In this document: piece by piece, positions 1 through 11,412 of the stretch
How the letters are laid out: the number at the start of each line of letters is the position of its first letter
How positions within the stretch are numbered: position 1 is the stretch's first letter
Assembly (NCBI GenBank): GCA_014549065.1
Contig: JACDOX010000161.1
Span: 702,198 to 766,197, forward strand
Length of the DNA: 64,000 nucleotides
DNA from: Cardinalis cardinalis
Taxonomy: Eukaryota; Chordata; Aves; Passeriformes; Cardinalidae
Direction: 5' to 3'
Notes under the pieces: model-generated
What the model saw: only the letters and a program-made list of their open reading frames with translations
What the model was told of the DNA's origin: nothing
Database searches by the model: none
Translations under genes and position numbers: made by a program

Positions 1-239
1 ACATGAGGAAAACCCTAACCCTGTTTAAAAGCTTTCCACAGATGTGTGAATGGTCTGGATTAACAAAGATAGAAGGAGAGCTGAAGATCTGCTCTTCTTA
101 TGCAGGAGAAACAGTAATTTTACATCTGAAGTAATTTATTATATCTAAAGTGGCTGAAAATGTATATTGGCACAGGAATATTTCTGTAAACAGGAATATG
201 TATCAACCTAACTACTTGACCCAAGCACAGCAAGCCACT

Positions 240-355
240 GAACATTCATTTTAACAAATAAAACCAAAACCAAAGCAAACAAAAAATCAAAACCAAACAC
301 CAAAACAAAACAAAATAAAAAACCCCCACCAAAAATAAAAAAAAAAATTAATTCA
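240..355. repeat. A-rich low-complexity tract
   Basis: A run of A-rich units broken by single C or CC (AAAACC, CAAAAC and similar) with no coding character. A similar block lies at about 24550-24655. It may be the remnant of a retroposon A-tail, but no body is recognisable next to it. Confidence 0.7.
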
Positions 356-3300
356 TACCCTGTATAGAAATAGTAGGGGTTTAGATTCTACTAATTAGAA
401 TTTTTCCTAAATATTTACTTTTTTTTTCTGTTAAAAAAACTCCATATAAGCTTCATTACAATTCCAAGTCTTTTACTCTTCTCACTTCTGCATGGAGCTA
501 CTAACATTATGAAGCAATGTAGTTAAGCTCAACTAACGAATTATGCCCACTGTCTCAAAAAAACCAATATACTAATCCTTCTTCTTTAAAATGCTTAAAA
601 TCCACTTGCTGAAATATTAATGGCAGAGCCACAGCTTTGGGAGAAACTGGATTCCAGAAACATAGCAAACGACCTAACAAATAAAGACTTGTTTAAAAAG
701 AAGTAAAAAATTTATTTAGAGGAAGAAGTAAACACCTTCAGTTGTTAAGGAAGAAAGAAGTGAGTAAGCAAGTCGTAATTGCAATTTAACATTAAAAAAA
801 GCTTCCCAAAATAGATAAGAAGCATATCTAGCATTTTAAAATCTGCTGCAAAGTAAATCTAGCTTTTTGATATGGTACTTTTGTCTCTCAGGAAGAAGGT
901 AAGGTCAGGCGAAACAGAAGCTGCCACTCAGTTACAAAAGGTACTGTGGCAGTGGATGTGGCAGGATAAGAAAAATAGTGAAAAGAAAAATACTAAATGC
1001 AGCCTTAAAAACTATATAGCACTACTATTACTAATGTGTAAACAAACTCTCCAGTACACTAGTTAACAGTACTGAAAAGAAAGAGAACTTCTTGTTCTCA
1101 TAGCTAAACTTTATCTCCTTCCATCAGTCAGCTACCTTGGGTATCACTTGACAAGAACATGTTCCACAGTTCTTACTAAGAAGTTTTATGCTTCACAACA
1201 ATGTCTTTCTAGAATTAAACATGCCTCTTTTTTACTGGTGTGAGATTATAACATGAAAGCAAATCTGGTTTGCATTACCAGAAATTAATTGCACTATTTA
1301 GTAAAACAGCAAGACAGCTCCATCCACAAAGCCACCCAAATTCAAACTACCTAAAAACCCACAGATGCTTCATTGTCAGTTGTACATTAAGAATCCCTCT
1401 GGACTTTCCACTATGAAATACAAGCTCTGTATCAACAGCTGGACAAAATACCTATGCAAACAATTTAAAAAACTACAACTTAAAACACCACAGCCAAACC
1501 CATGATGAAATAATCCCTTATTGTTACTGTTCAACTTAATTCTACCTCACCTAATACAGCAACTTGCTCACTTACCCAGTATTAGCACCATAACCCATGT
1601 CAGAACACTCAGACATGTATAATATAACTTTTACGAAAAAAACTATTAAGGTATACAAACTCTGCAGCAAATTCTCTCAGCAAGCTTAGATATGGGAAAT
1701 TACCAATTCACTTACCCTAATACAAGCATTCTACAACATTTGATGAAAATGCAAATCAAACTGACATTAACCAACTGGAAAAAGGTACAATCATTTGACA
1801 GAATATAAAATAATGAAAAAAATTAGTTTCCTTAAACCAGATTCTCTAGTTTGACTGCAGGTTCATGACAAACTGTGTGTATTGTGGATTTTACAAGTAG
1901 GTCGGCAAATACAGTAGAAAACTACTAAGTCTGAAAAGCAAACACATGACCTGACAGCACATATGCAACATGGTCTTATGTACGAGTTTGGGTTTCTTAA
2001 TGTAACTTCAATCCAAGAACCTGCATGACTGTGGATAATTGTTAAAACCTAATATTTTCATCCCCTGACCATGTATTACTCTAGACATCAAAAATCCATC
2101 CCACTGAGGATAAAGAAGCCATTTCTTTGACAAACACCAATGTTCTGTTTAGTTTTATATGGCAAATGCTTTAACACTTCATTAGGCTGTAGGCATGAGA
2201 CAAAAATCAAAAATGCTGTTCAGATGAGCTTATGATCTAAGTGACAAAGATAAGGCTGGGAGAAAACAACAAAACAGAACAGAACGGAAGTCTGGTGACA
2301 CTCTGCACTTTATTTTGTCACTACATGCTCTGTGCTTTGCTGTAAATGCTTTGAAAAATTACAAACTAATAAAACAGAAAGGTTATACTGAGAAAAGCAG
2401 GCATGTGCACATAAGGAGCAGAAAAATTTGTATAAATAGACCACAAAAGGCCATTTTGTCAGTAACAGAATGATAACTGACAAATGGAGGTGACAAATGA
2501 ATTTCTAAAGCAATGTTAATTATAAAATTTTAACTCCTTTAATTTAATTTTGAAAGTATTTGGAAAGGTTAGAATCAACAGAAGATCCACCTAACAGAGC
2601 AGACACAGCTTCCAACCGTGTGTTTCATGGCTATTGTGAAATAATTCAGAAAAACAAAGTGCAGAACTGTCAATCACTACCTCTCCCAAATGAAAGTTTT
2701 TAGTTAACCTACTTCTCAAAAATGCTGCCAAAAAGCAAAGGCATATTCTATACATCTTTGGTTTTCTCTTACATGCAACTAACTGGACACTGAAAAGTCA
2801 TAACTGAGAATGCATTTTCCCATAATGCATGTAATTATGACACCACTTTCAGGAGTCATCTATTTTATAACACAGGAGACGCTGAAAGCCTGTAAATCCT
2901 ACTAAATAACCACATGACAATTTTGGATTTCATCAGATAAACTCATCAATGCAACATTTTTTCCTTATGTAACAACAAGTTCATCTTTCTAAGAGAAGCA
3001 ACAGCACAACTGTTACTGTTGCTGACAAATAAAAAGAAATCGCCTTCTCAGATAAGTCTCTAAAGGGCCTAAATAAAAGATCAGCACTTTGGGGGTTAAA
3101 TTACTAAGGAAGAAAACGGTAGAAAGGGTAGGATATCTTAACTTGCACTGATGATATCTGTATCATATCATTCACAATACACAGCCAACACAACCACTTA
3201 TATCAAGACATCTGTTGTCCCATTCTGCAATCAAATTCTAGATAAAAAGCCTCCAGAGGTTGCATCCCATTCTATTAAGAAAAAGCCACACACAATAATT

Positions 3301-4967
3301 CTGTAAATTATTCTGCTTACAGTTAAGATGAAAACATAAACTTGAAAGCATAGTGAAAACATTTCTTTTTAACAGTCCTCATAAGTAAGAAAACACTACA
3401 GAAACAACTGCAGACAATTTTAATGTATTTATTAATATATCTTATGAACACCATGCACTGTGTTACAAGTAACTCCCTTTACAGTGTGGCAAAATTCCAG
3501 GTTACAGAGATCACTTCCCCAACAGAAGCCCTGTTTTAGCCTATTGTATGCTTAGATTTAAAGCACACATTGACTTCAACTGTAATACAGCAACAGCTAG
3601 AGACTGAAGAGCACATTTGACAGAGCTGTGAGAGCTGTCTGAACATCAACTTACACAGCACTTAAAATTAACACCAACTATTTGACAATTTAGGATTCTG
3701 ACATGCATGCTTTCTCAAAAGCTTATTATAGTTTATTTAGGTGCTCAGACTTAGTATCAGATCATTAGAAAAAAAGAAAGCAAAAAAAGGAAGAAAAACA
3801 AGAGTAAATGTAAATCATAAGTGGAGAAGCGTACAGGTAATCAAGAATTCTCCTCTGAATGAGCAGACAGGACAGCCCTTAGCTTGAAAGGGCTCACAAA
3901 ACTGGTTTTAGCAGATAGTCTCAATAACCTACAGGAGATTTCATTAAATATTCAAGGCCAGTACTTATTCCTGTCATTGTCACAAGTTTGTTAACACTAA
4001 AGAAAGGAAATACTGAACGATACTTATATGTACAACTACATCAGCAGACTATTCTTGCTGTACACAACTCACTTGTCAAGAGTTAGGCAGGGGAACTCCA
4101 CTCATCTATGACACCTTCTTCCTTAGCTACATTACCTTGTCTCTTAATACCTAGAGCCCTATGGGTGAATTTTCAGAATTCAAAAGATAACTAAACCAAC
4201 TTAAAATTGAAGCCACAACTGTCAAAGGAGTAACACTTTCAAAGGGCCAGCTATAATGTTCCTTTCATTCTTTCATCAACTAAATAAACAGGCTTCTATT
4301 TGTTCATTAAGCTTAAGAGCCCTTAACATCACTAGTCCATCACAAGCTGCATTAAAATAAAGGTGCAAGCAGGAAAAATGATGACACAGGACTGCACATC
4401 TGCCTTGTGAAACCTCATCTTCAGTTCCCAAGTCAATCTATCAAACAGCAATTATCTCATTATACCATTTCAGAAAGGTTCTACAGCTTGCTGATATTTC
4501 TAATTTAAAGCATCCAACTACTTAAACTACCGGAATGAAAATGTTTGACAAACTTTCCCATGCTATCAATGAAAATAGTTAAGCTGGCCCTTAAGTGTCA
4601 AGGAATTATCTACAGTAGACCTAAAACTTCTGATTTAAGGAAAATGTTTGGAGTAGAGGTCTCCACAGTGAGGTGTATTTAACAGAATCCAATGGGGAGC
4701 AAGAAAGGATTTTTTTTATACCACTAAAAAATAAAATAAAGTAAAAATTTTAAAATATGTTCATTTTGGTATTACCTCATTCTTTCTTTTTCCTTTTCAA
4801 ACTCTGGAAGAGGCATCTAAGAGACATGGTTGATGCCCAGAGCCTACTAGTGTATAAGAGCATTTGAATAATGTTCTTAATAACATGATTTAACTTCTGG
4901 TCACCCAGAATTGGTCAGGCAGTTGGACTAGGTAGCTCCCTTCTAAACAGAGGAAAAACAGATGAAC

Positions 4968-5093
4968 AATTATATGCAGGTGCTACTGTACTGGTATACA
5001 CATTATCAAGCATACACAATGCAGTTTGTGTACAGACTACATTGTGTATTCTTGATAATGTGTATACCAGTACAGCAGTACACGCATATAATT
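4968..5093. repeat. Near-perfect inverted repeat in RIC1 intron 1
   Basis: Bases 4968-5021 and 5040-5093 are reverse complements over 54 positions with five mismatches, separated by an 18-base loop. The inner part of the stem has only one mismatch over roughly 36 bases. The outer ends read AATTATATGC and its complement. It could be a short MITE-like DNA transposon or a hairpin transcribed within the RIC1 intron. I see no clear target-site duplication. A CR1-like tail fragment may abut its left side. Confidence 0.85.
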
Positions 5094-7403
5094 CATAAAT
5101 AAATGTCAACATATCTGGGGGCTGTGCTCAACAACCTTTCACCAATACTGGAGCATGATCAAAATCATTCACCTGAGTGGTCGTCTCTGTCTACAACCAA
5201 GTCTCTCCTAACATGTAAAAAGTCAAGAACTTTTTGGTTCAAAAACACTAGCAGAATCCCATCTGTTTTTTTTCAACACCAGTTACTCTGTTTTGAGTCT
5301 TAACATCTACAATGATTCCAAAACAGGAAACAATTCACACTTTGGGATCAACTTTCCTTAGTTCCACTAGTTCCTAGTGCACAGTAGGTAAAAAGGAGTT
5401 TTAAACATGACTATGTCACCTTAAAAATACATATACTGAATGTAAACTCACAAACCTGGAAGCACTTCAAAGAGCTCTATTACTGAAAATTTCTAAACAG
5501 AACTTTCCCAGTCTCATCACCTCATTCTTAAATGAAACCTTTGATACATAGCTGAGATAGTAACAAGTCTAAACAAGAACACCAGCCTGAAGGCTTTTCC
5601 GCGACAAGAAATCAAGTTAGTGCAACCCGGCAGAATTTATCCTTGTTCCAAAGACTGTACTTCTGACCAATGAAAATATCTTCTAGAATGCAATAATTTT
5701 ATTTTATCAAAGTTCAAACATATGATTTTAAGCTTCATCTTCAAAAACAAACAAAAAATTGAAAAAAAGAAAAGCCTGGGGGATAAAAAAACCAACAAAC
5801 CACATTCAGGACCCCAGTTAAAAACAATGCAAGAAATTATCTTTTAAAATGACCTTGACCAAAACATTTATTCTTCCAGGTGTCTGATAACAGCCAGTTT
5901 TCCACAGAGGCCATGAGACTGTAACACGTTTTTCAGTTTAGGATCAGTCAGAGGGTCAGGCCTGGTGCCTGTCAGCACCTTCCTCAAAAGCACCCATTAC
6001 AAACGGAATCAAAATCTATTTTAAAAATATTAATGACCTGTAAGTTTAGTCAACTCTCCTGCACCAAATGAATTCTTCTAGCGCTGTCTGTAGCAAGTCT
6101 TAAAAAGTTTAACATTTCGAAACAAGTCTAAGCATGCAAGCTAATGAACCTCGTCCTTGAAAACAGACCATAAAGTAAACTACATTCTAGACAACAGGGC
6201 ACATCTCGTGAAGCATTTAATGAGCCCGTTGTTTCCTATGTCTTTCCACAAAAAAAGATCAGTTCTGCTGTGCTGACAGACTACAACTACAGGTTCAACA
6301 ACTGGCAAAAACTAAGAAGTGTACACTTTAAATACACTGTGCGCCACAAACCAAAGAAAACGGAGGCCAGATGATGATGGTCACACAGCAAAGTTACTGG
6401 GCTGATTATGTACTAGCTGGATACCAGCCTAGGTTCAAAAAACAGCATGAGCACCCCAGCCAGGAACAGTGAACAGTTTTACTGAGCACAGTAAAACATA
6501 ACGTGATGAAATTGCTGCAAAACTTAAAACAAGATTTTAAGGCTATGACTGTCATTTGACATTTTTCAGTATCAGCTTTCTAAAACTGGATTGTTGGTTT
6601 TCCCTGGTAATCTGAGATGAACTCTATAAACCACCTGGATCTAGAGATATTTATAGACAGATTTAGGGTCTAATCTAGGCATTATTTAAAAGGATCCAGC
6701 ATCAAAATTGAAAGTCAGTATCACAGTTTTCATCGACTGCATCAAATCAAACTGACAAACAGCATTTTTGCTACCAGACTAATACAGTGTAAATTAAAAG
6801 CAAGGTGCTTAATGTCAATTATTCACATAGTTTCAATCTAGATTTAGCTAAACTAGCACCTTCCACGGAAAAGCCATGACAAGTCTTCTTTAAGAGCCAC
6901 AAAACCTTTAAACTTCCACAAACAGAAGACTTTGCGAACTTCTATGTTACAACATTCTGGGTAATGATAGCGTTTGTTCCATGTTTTACAAAGAGCCTTT
7001 CATATCTTCTATATTCATACGTTCGTTTATATAAAACACAGAAAATACAAAGGCGAAAGACATGAAACATACATGCAAAACACCCTACACTGCTACAAAT
7101 ATTCTTTATGTTAAGCATAAGCAGAATGTACAGTCTCAAAAAGAAAAGTTGCTTGGAAGTCTCATTTTTTAGGAAAAAACAGTGTAAACTGTAAGCAGAC
7201 TGGTGTTGCATATTTTCTTAAGACTATAATGCTACCACTAAACATCGTGGACAACCGCTCAGCTTCACAAATACCTGCAAATGTCCTGTGAAGTTAGCAT
7301 CAAATTTTACAAGCGTTTCTGGAAGAAAAAAAAATTAGCAGACGAGAGGTCTTTTCAGCTGGTAGAGCAGCGTCCGAGAGCTTATAAAACGATGGATACT
7401 CAC

Positions 7404-7544
7404 TCTGCAGTACCAGATGCTTAGCTGCGATGGGAACAAAACGGCGAAGAAAGCTCTCTGGGGATCCGTCTGGATGTGAAGCGGTCGCTCCAGGGACTCC
7501 AGAGGGCACAGGAGCCTCTTGGGCCAGCCGCTGAGGAAATACAT
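7404..7544 (-). CDS. RIC1: RIC1, first coding exon
   Basis: RIC1 partners RGP1 to form the guanine-nucleotide exchange factor for RAB6A at the Golgi, and carries N-terminal WD repeats. This exon encodes 47 residues starting MYFLSGWPKRLLCPL and ending LSIWYCR, which closely matches my memory of the start of vertebrate RIC1. The start ATG (complement of 7542-7544) has GCC just before it, a good Kozak context. The exon ends in AGA followed by the donor GTGAGT (complement of 7398-7403), so the exon joins in phase 0. The frame stays open upstream to 7649, but only through a GTG codon, so I take the ATG as the start. The other exons are not in the window. The CpG island just upstream is its promoter. 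Confidence 0.93.
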
Positions 7545-8360
7545 GGCTGAAGATTTCCAGAGGAGCTGGCGCTCAGCCTGCTCTAGCCTAGGCGGGGGAA
7601 CAGCGGGGGCATCAGCGGAAGGAGAGATACAGCGTCCGCGGCAAGCCACGCATAATCACCGGCACACCGACGGGACCCCTAGGCTCAGCACCACTGGGGA
7701 CGGGGAGCTGAGACCTCCCCGGCGCTGGGGCCGTCACCGCCGGCGCAGGGACGAGAGAGCGCCGCAGCCGCCGGGGGCGGGGGCGGATGCGGAATGGGCA
7801 AGGGCCGGGCGGCCTGCGGGAGGCGGCGGCGAGGGGGACGCGGCCGGGCAGTCACTGCTCCGAGCAGGCGCCGGGTCGTTGCGGCGGCGGCAGCGGCGGC
7901 TCCGCCCTCCCGCGGGTGTCTCGCCCGCCCGCGCTCCGGATCGGTGTCGTCGCCGTCACCGAGGCCCCCGCCGCCATCTCCTCCCCCTTCCGCTTCCGCT
8001 CCTCTTCCTCTTCTTCCTTCTTCCGCTCCTCCTCCTTCTTCCGCTCCTCCCCCTCCGTCTTCTCGTTCTCTTCCTTTTCCTTTTCCTCCTCCTCTTCCTT
8101 CTGCTTCTTCTGCTTCTGCTCCTTCTTCTCCTTCTTCTCCCCCCCTCGTCTCCCTCCTCCCCCTCCCCACGCTGCGGTGTCCGAGGCCCCGAGGGGCGGT
8201 GGCGGTACGGGGAGGGCGGGGCCGGGGCGGGCCCGAGCGAGCGGAAGCAACGTCATATAGCGGTCGCGTCACTGGTCCGGGCGGAAAAGGCGCGCCCCGC
8301 GTTGGGGTTGAGGGGCTGCGCGTGAGTGCAAGGACGGGTGGGAGGGAAGCGGCGGGGGAC
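7545..8360 (-). promoter_or_regulatory. RIC1: RIC1 CpG-island promoter and 5' UTR
   Basis: GC content and CpG density rise sharply here against AT-rich flanks, immediately upstream of the RIC1 start codon. No TATA box is obvious. Visible candidate sites are a YY1-like CCGCCATCTC at 7971-7980, several ETS-type CTTCCG motifs in the polypyrimidine tract (CGGAAG on the minus strand), G-rich runs near 7770, and an ATF/CRE-like ACGTCAT at 8250-8256. The exact transcription start cannot be read from sequence. Long overlapping GC-rich ORFs here are shadows of composition, not genes. Confidence 0.8.
7976..8165. repeat. Polypyrimidine tract with CTTCCG repeats
   Basis: About 190 bases are almost purely C and T on the plus strand, in irregular CTCCTT / CTTCCG / CTTCTT units. 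CTTCCGCTCC occurs several times near 7988-8050. A mirror-like purine/pyrimidine tract in a promoter can adopt triplex (H-DNA) structure, and repeated ETS half-sites can recruit GABP-type factors; both are inference. Confidence 0.85.
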
Positions 8361-8389
8361 AGAGAGAGCCAGGGGTGGCAGGATAAGGA

Positions 8390-8627
8390 GGAGTGGGTTC
8401 AAACTTAAAGAGTGGCTTTGGAGTAGATCTGAGGAGGGATTTATTTGCTGTGAGGGGGATGTGGCCCTGGCATAGGTTGCCCCGCGAGGCTGTGGATGCC
8501 CCGTCTCTGGAAATGTTCAAGGCCAGGTTGGATGGGGATCTGAGCGGCCTGGCCTCGTGGAGGGGGGCTTGGAACTAGATGACCTTTGAAGTTCCTTCCT
8601 ACCTAGCCATTCTGTGGTTCTGTGATC
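8390..8627 (+). mobile_element. CR1 LINE 3' fragment
   Basis: This matches the 3' end of bird CR1 retrotransposons: a GTGAGG...CCTGGCATAGGTTGCCC segment, then GGAAATGTTCAAGGCCAGG, and a tail reading GGAACTAGATGACCTTTGA with the terminal ATTCTGTGG/TTCTGTGAT repeats. It is 5'-truncated, as most CR1 copies are, and seems to have an internal deletion near 8550-8565. It lies directly beside the RIC1 CpG island. Confidence 0.9.
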
Positions 8628-11193
8628 AAGTCCACCTGAGACAGCCTTGTGAGTGTCCGGTGTGAACATTGCCACTGAGGTGGTTTTGGGGACAAGGATG
8701 AGTGCAGGGCACAGTTACTCACAGAGTGAGTATGCTGCATCTTGGGTTTGGCGTCAGGCTTCTGACAGGTGCTACCACAAACTTTCTCCCAGCAGATGTG
8801 TTGGACTGAGCATCCACGCTGTGTTATTTTTACCCAAGACATGTTTGTTAATCTTGTTTCCATCATTGCTCAGATGCTTTTATTCACATACTGTGGAGAG
8901 AGCAGGAGCAGGTGGTGTGAAGAATGGAAAGTAGGAAGCTGTAACTTTAGAGGTAGTAAATGAGGCTTGTTAGTCTTTTTCTATTACTGGAATATAAGAG
9001 GAAATAGAAGAGAACTAAAGGTGAGATCTCCATGCCATTGCAGGGGCAGTGCCTCTCTTGGCAAGAAATGGCTATTGGTAGAAATAATCAGAAGAGTTTT
9101 ATGAACCAGTCCCCTCACACTGCCTGTTAGAGGAGTTTGTCTGGACTGAGCTGTCTGGTAACTGGTCATACTACACAAATTACCCAATGCTCTTCAAAGA
9201 ACATAGGTTATCTGCACACCTAAGGCCTTCTTTCTCCCAGCAGCTTTCTGGTTACATTACCATATGAATTTTTGTTACCATCTGAATACCATTTTCCAGC
9301 TGAAGTATTTTCATCTGAACACAAGCACAAAAAGAGAAGTGAGTTAAGAGGACACATATATTAGAATCCTAACAAAACCATAATATAACTTGGAAAAAAA
9401 ATTAGTAGTAATGGAACAAAATACCCAAATGTTTCATACCTTAGGCTTTTACTGGGCTAGTTGGAAATGCCTTAAAATCAAATTCACCACTCTCAAATAT
9501 GTACCTATCAGTGCTTTATGCTACAAATACTCTCCTTGCTTTAGTAATTTCTCTGAATCTTTTTGATCTATGTTTTTGACTGCTAGCCTTCTAATTAGGA
9601 AGTAGAAGTAATGTTAGGAGTGTGGCATCACTGTCTCCTATTCCTCAGGTTATGAAATAAATGGTACAAAATACACACTGAAGAATAGTTACAAATATAG
9701 AAGTGTCCTTCTGGATTAATTGCATTTAGCTAAGTTCACTTTACTTGAAAGTAAGGAGAGATTTGTCAAAGAAATTCCATTAAGCAATTAGTAAGAGACC
9801 TACATGTTTCTCATACTTGTTTGTTGCTTCCTTAGTTAATGCTACAGCATCCTAACATGACTGTGTAGGAAGCAAATATACTTCAAATCATGTTGTTCAT
9901 GCATGTGGATCAATGTGAGGCTGTGTGCCAAGACCAGCATTAATGAAGAAAACAGCTACTGCTTTTAATGACCACTGCATGGTAGGATTTTGTGATAAAA
10001 ACTACAGGTTTTGGGCAAAAAGTAGAGGCTGAAGCCTTTGCAATTTTTTGATTGCTGCAATTGTTCTTTTCTCTGTGGAGAGACACGAGGCACATATTTA
10101 AAGTCAGAAATCATGAAGGTGGCTCTATGTTGTTAAAAGTGTGACTACTGAAATCCTCACACCAATAATACAAACATGATCCAAAGTATGTAATGGTTTT
10201 GGTATATTTTCGTAGGCTGAATCAAAAACAAATCTAGATGCCTAGGATGGTAAATGAGCAGTGATCAACTTTTTTCTAATAATAGTCTGTTTGTAGTTGG
10301 CTAGAAAAGCATTTCTGAGTGTTGCGGTATGGGAGTGTAACTCATAATACTCAAGGATGCAGAAGTTGTGTAGAAATTAAATGTGTGCAGTGGGCCAAGC
10401 TCAGAGAGTTTCTTGAACAGCTCTGGCAGTGGATACCAAAGCTCAATTACAGGAGATAGTGGCAACACTATGATAACAAAGCTCAAGAGAATTGTGAAAG
10501 CCCTTTGTACACAAAGGTCCACTTGTCAGTTGTCATCAACTTCACCCAGTTGAAAATAAGTCTTGATTGCAGCTGCCTATTTAGTGACAGTCATGTGGTT
10601 TTGGAAACCACACTCCTGAGATGATTGTGTCCTGGCAAGGAAGAGCTCATGCAGAGCTGTGGGAACATGCAGGGACACTGAAATGCCATAAGTCTGGATA
10701 TTAGCAGGCTAATGAAAGGAAGGAGGAGATACTTCTGGTGACAAAGCAGGTCTGGAATGAAAATGTTGGATGAGGGTAGCTGTTCTGTGTAGCTCCCTCT
10801 GTTAAGACTCCTGGTGTTGATGTGCAGGTGTTGCCCTGAGCTGTCCCTTAGACTGTGCAGCTGGCTCTCACCTAATGTGTCTGCAGCTCTTGCATGAGCA
10901 GTAACAGTGTTAGTTCCTGCATGTTAAATTTAAAAAGAGCAATTACTCCTCCCCCTGCTATTGTCACTGCTAGCAATATAGCTCAGAGTAAAAGAAGAAA
11001 ACTCAGAAAGTCTGAGGCATGATCAGAGTCAGTGTCGTAAAGTCTTTGTAGTGCTGCTTACACATGCGGGCATTGTGTCATATAAAACACAATAAGTGTG
11101 TGACACTGAGTGAGCATCTGTGTTATGTTCATAAAAATGTCTTTATTAAGTCATCTTCACTTAAACTGGTTGTGGAACAAATGAGTCTTTTAC

Positions 11194-11412
11194 CTTGCAG
11201 ATTTCTGCTGATGGAATGTGAAGATTGCCATAGACTAGCCTGTTATTTGAACTGCCCATGTTGTTAGTCATCCACTGATCCACTAAATGGACATTTACAT
11301 TGAAAACAGTTCCGGATAAACCGGATGAGGTAGGACAAATATTAAAACCATTTTCCCACAAACCATCCACAGAGGTGTTCTCAGAGGGTGAGTTATAATA
11401 GTTGTTATCATC
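11194..11412 (-). other. Unassigned exon-like ORF
   Basis: Part of a 135-residue minus-strand ORF (11161-11568). The segment 11194-11412 is 219 nt, keeps one frame for 73 codons, is preceded by a possible acceptor (TTTAAG, or TTTAG 14 bases earlier) and is followed by AAG|GTAAAA, a plausible donor. The peptide contains NNMGSSNNRLVYGNLHIP and looks more like real protein than the neighbouring ORFs. I do not recognise it. It could be an exon of an unannotated transcript, a decayed exon, or chance. Confidence 0.2.

Larger units (their letters stand above)
1..7403 (-). other. RIC1: RIC1 intron 1 (partial)
   Basis: This stretch follows the splice donor of RIC1 exon 1 (GTGAGT, complement of 7398-7403) and runs off the left edge. 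It is AT-rich. I could not find RIC1 exon 2 in any minus-strand frame, so it presumably lies outside the window. The stretch holds an A/C-rich low-complexity block near 240-355, a possible short CR1 tail fragment near 4913-4950, and the inverted repeat at 4968-5093. The remaining small ORFs look random. Confidence 0.8.

Noticed and set aside
4968..5093. CRISPR or rho-independent terminator
   Set aside because: A single inverted repeat in a vertebrate intron with no repeat-spacer array; these categories do not apply.
7545..7649. N-terminal extension of RIC1 upstream of the ATG
   Set aside because: The open frame begins at a GTG codon and the ATG at 7544 gives the conserved RIC1 N-terminus with good context.
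7519..8408. Long overlapping ORFs on both strands (up to 268 codons)
   Set aside because: They lie in the CpG island and polypyrimidine tract and consist of low-complexity Leu, Pro, Ser, Arg and Glu runs; composition, not genes.
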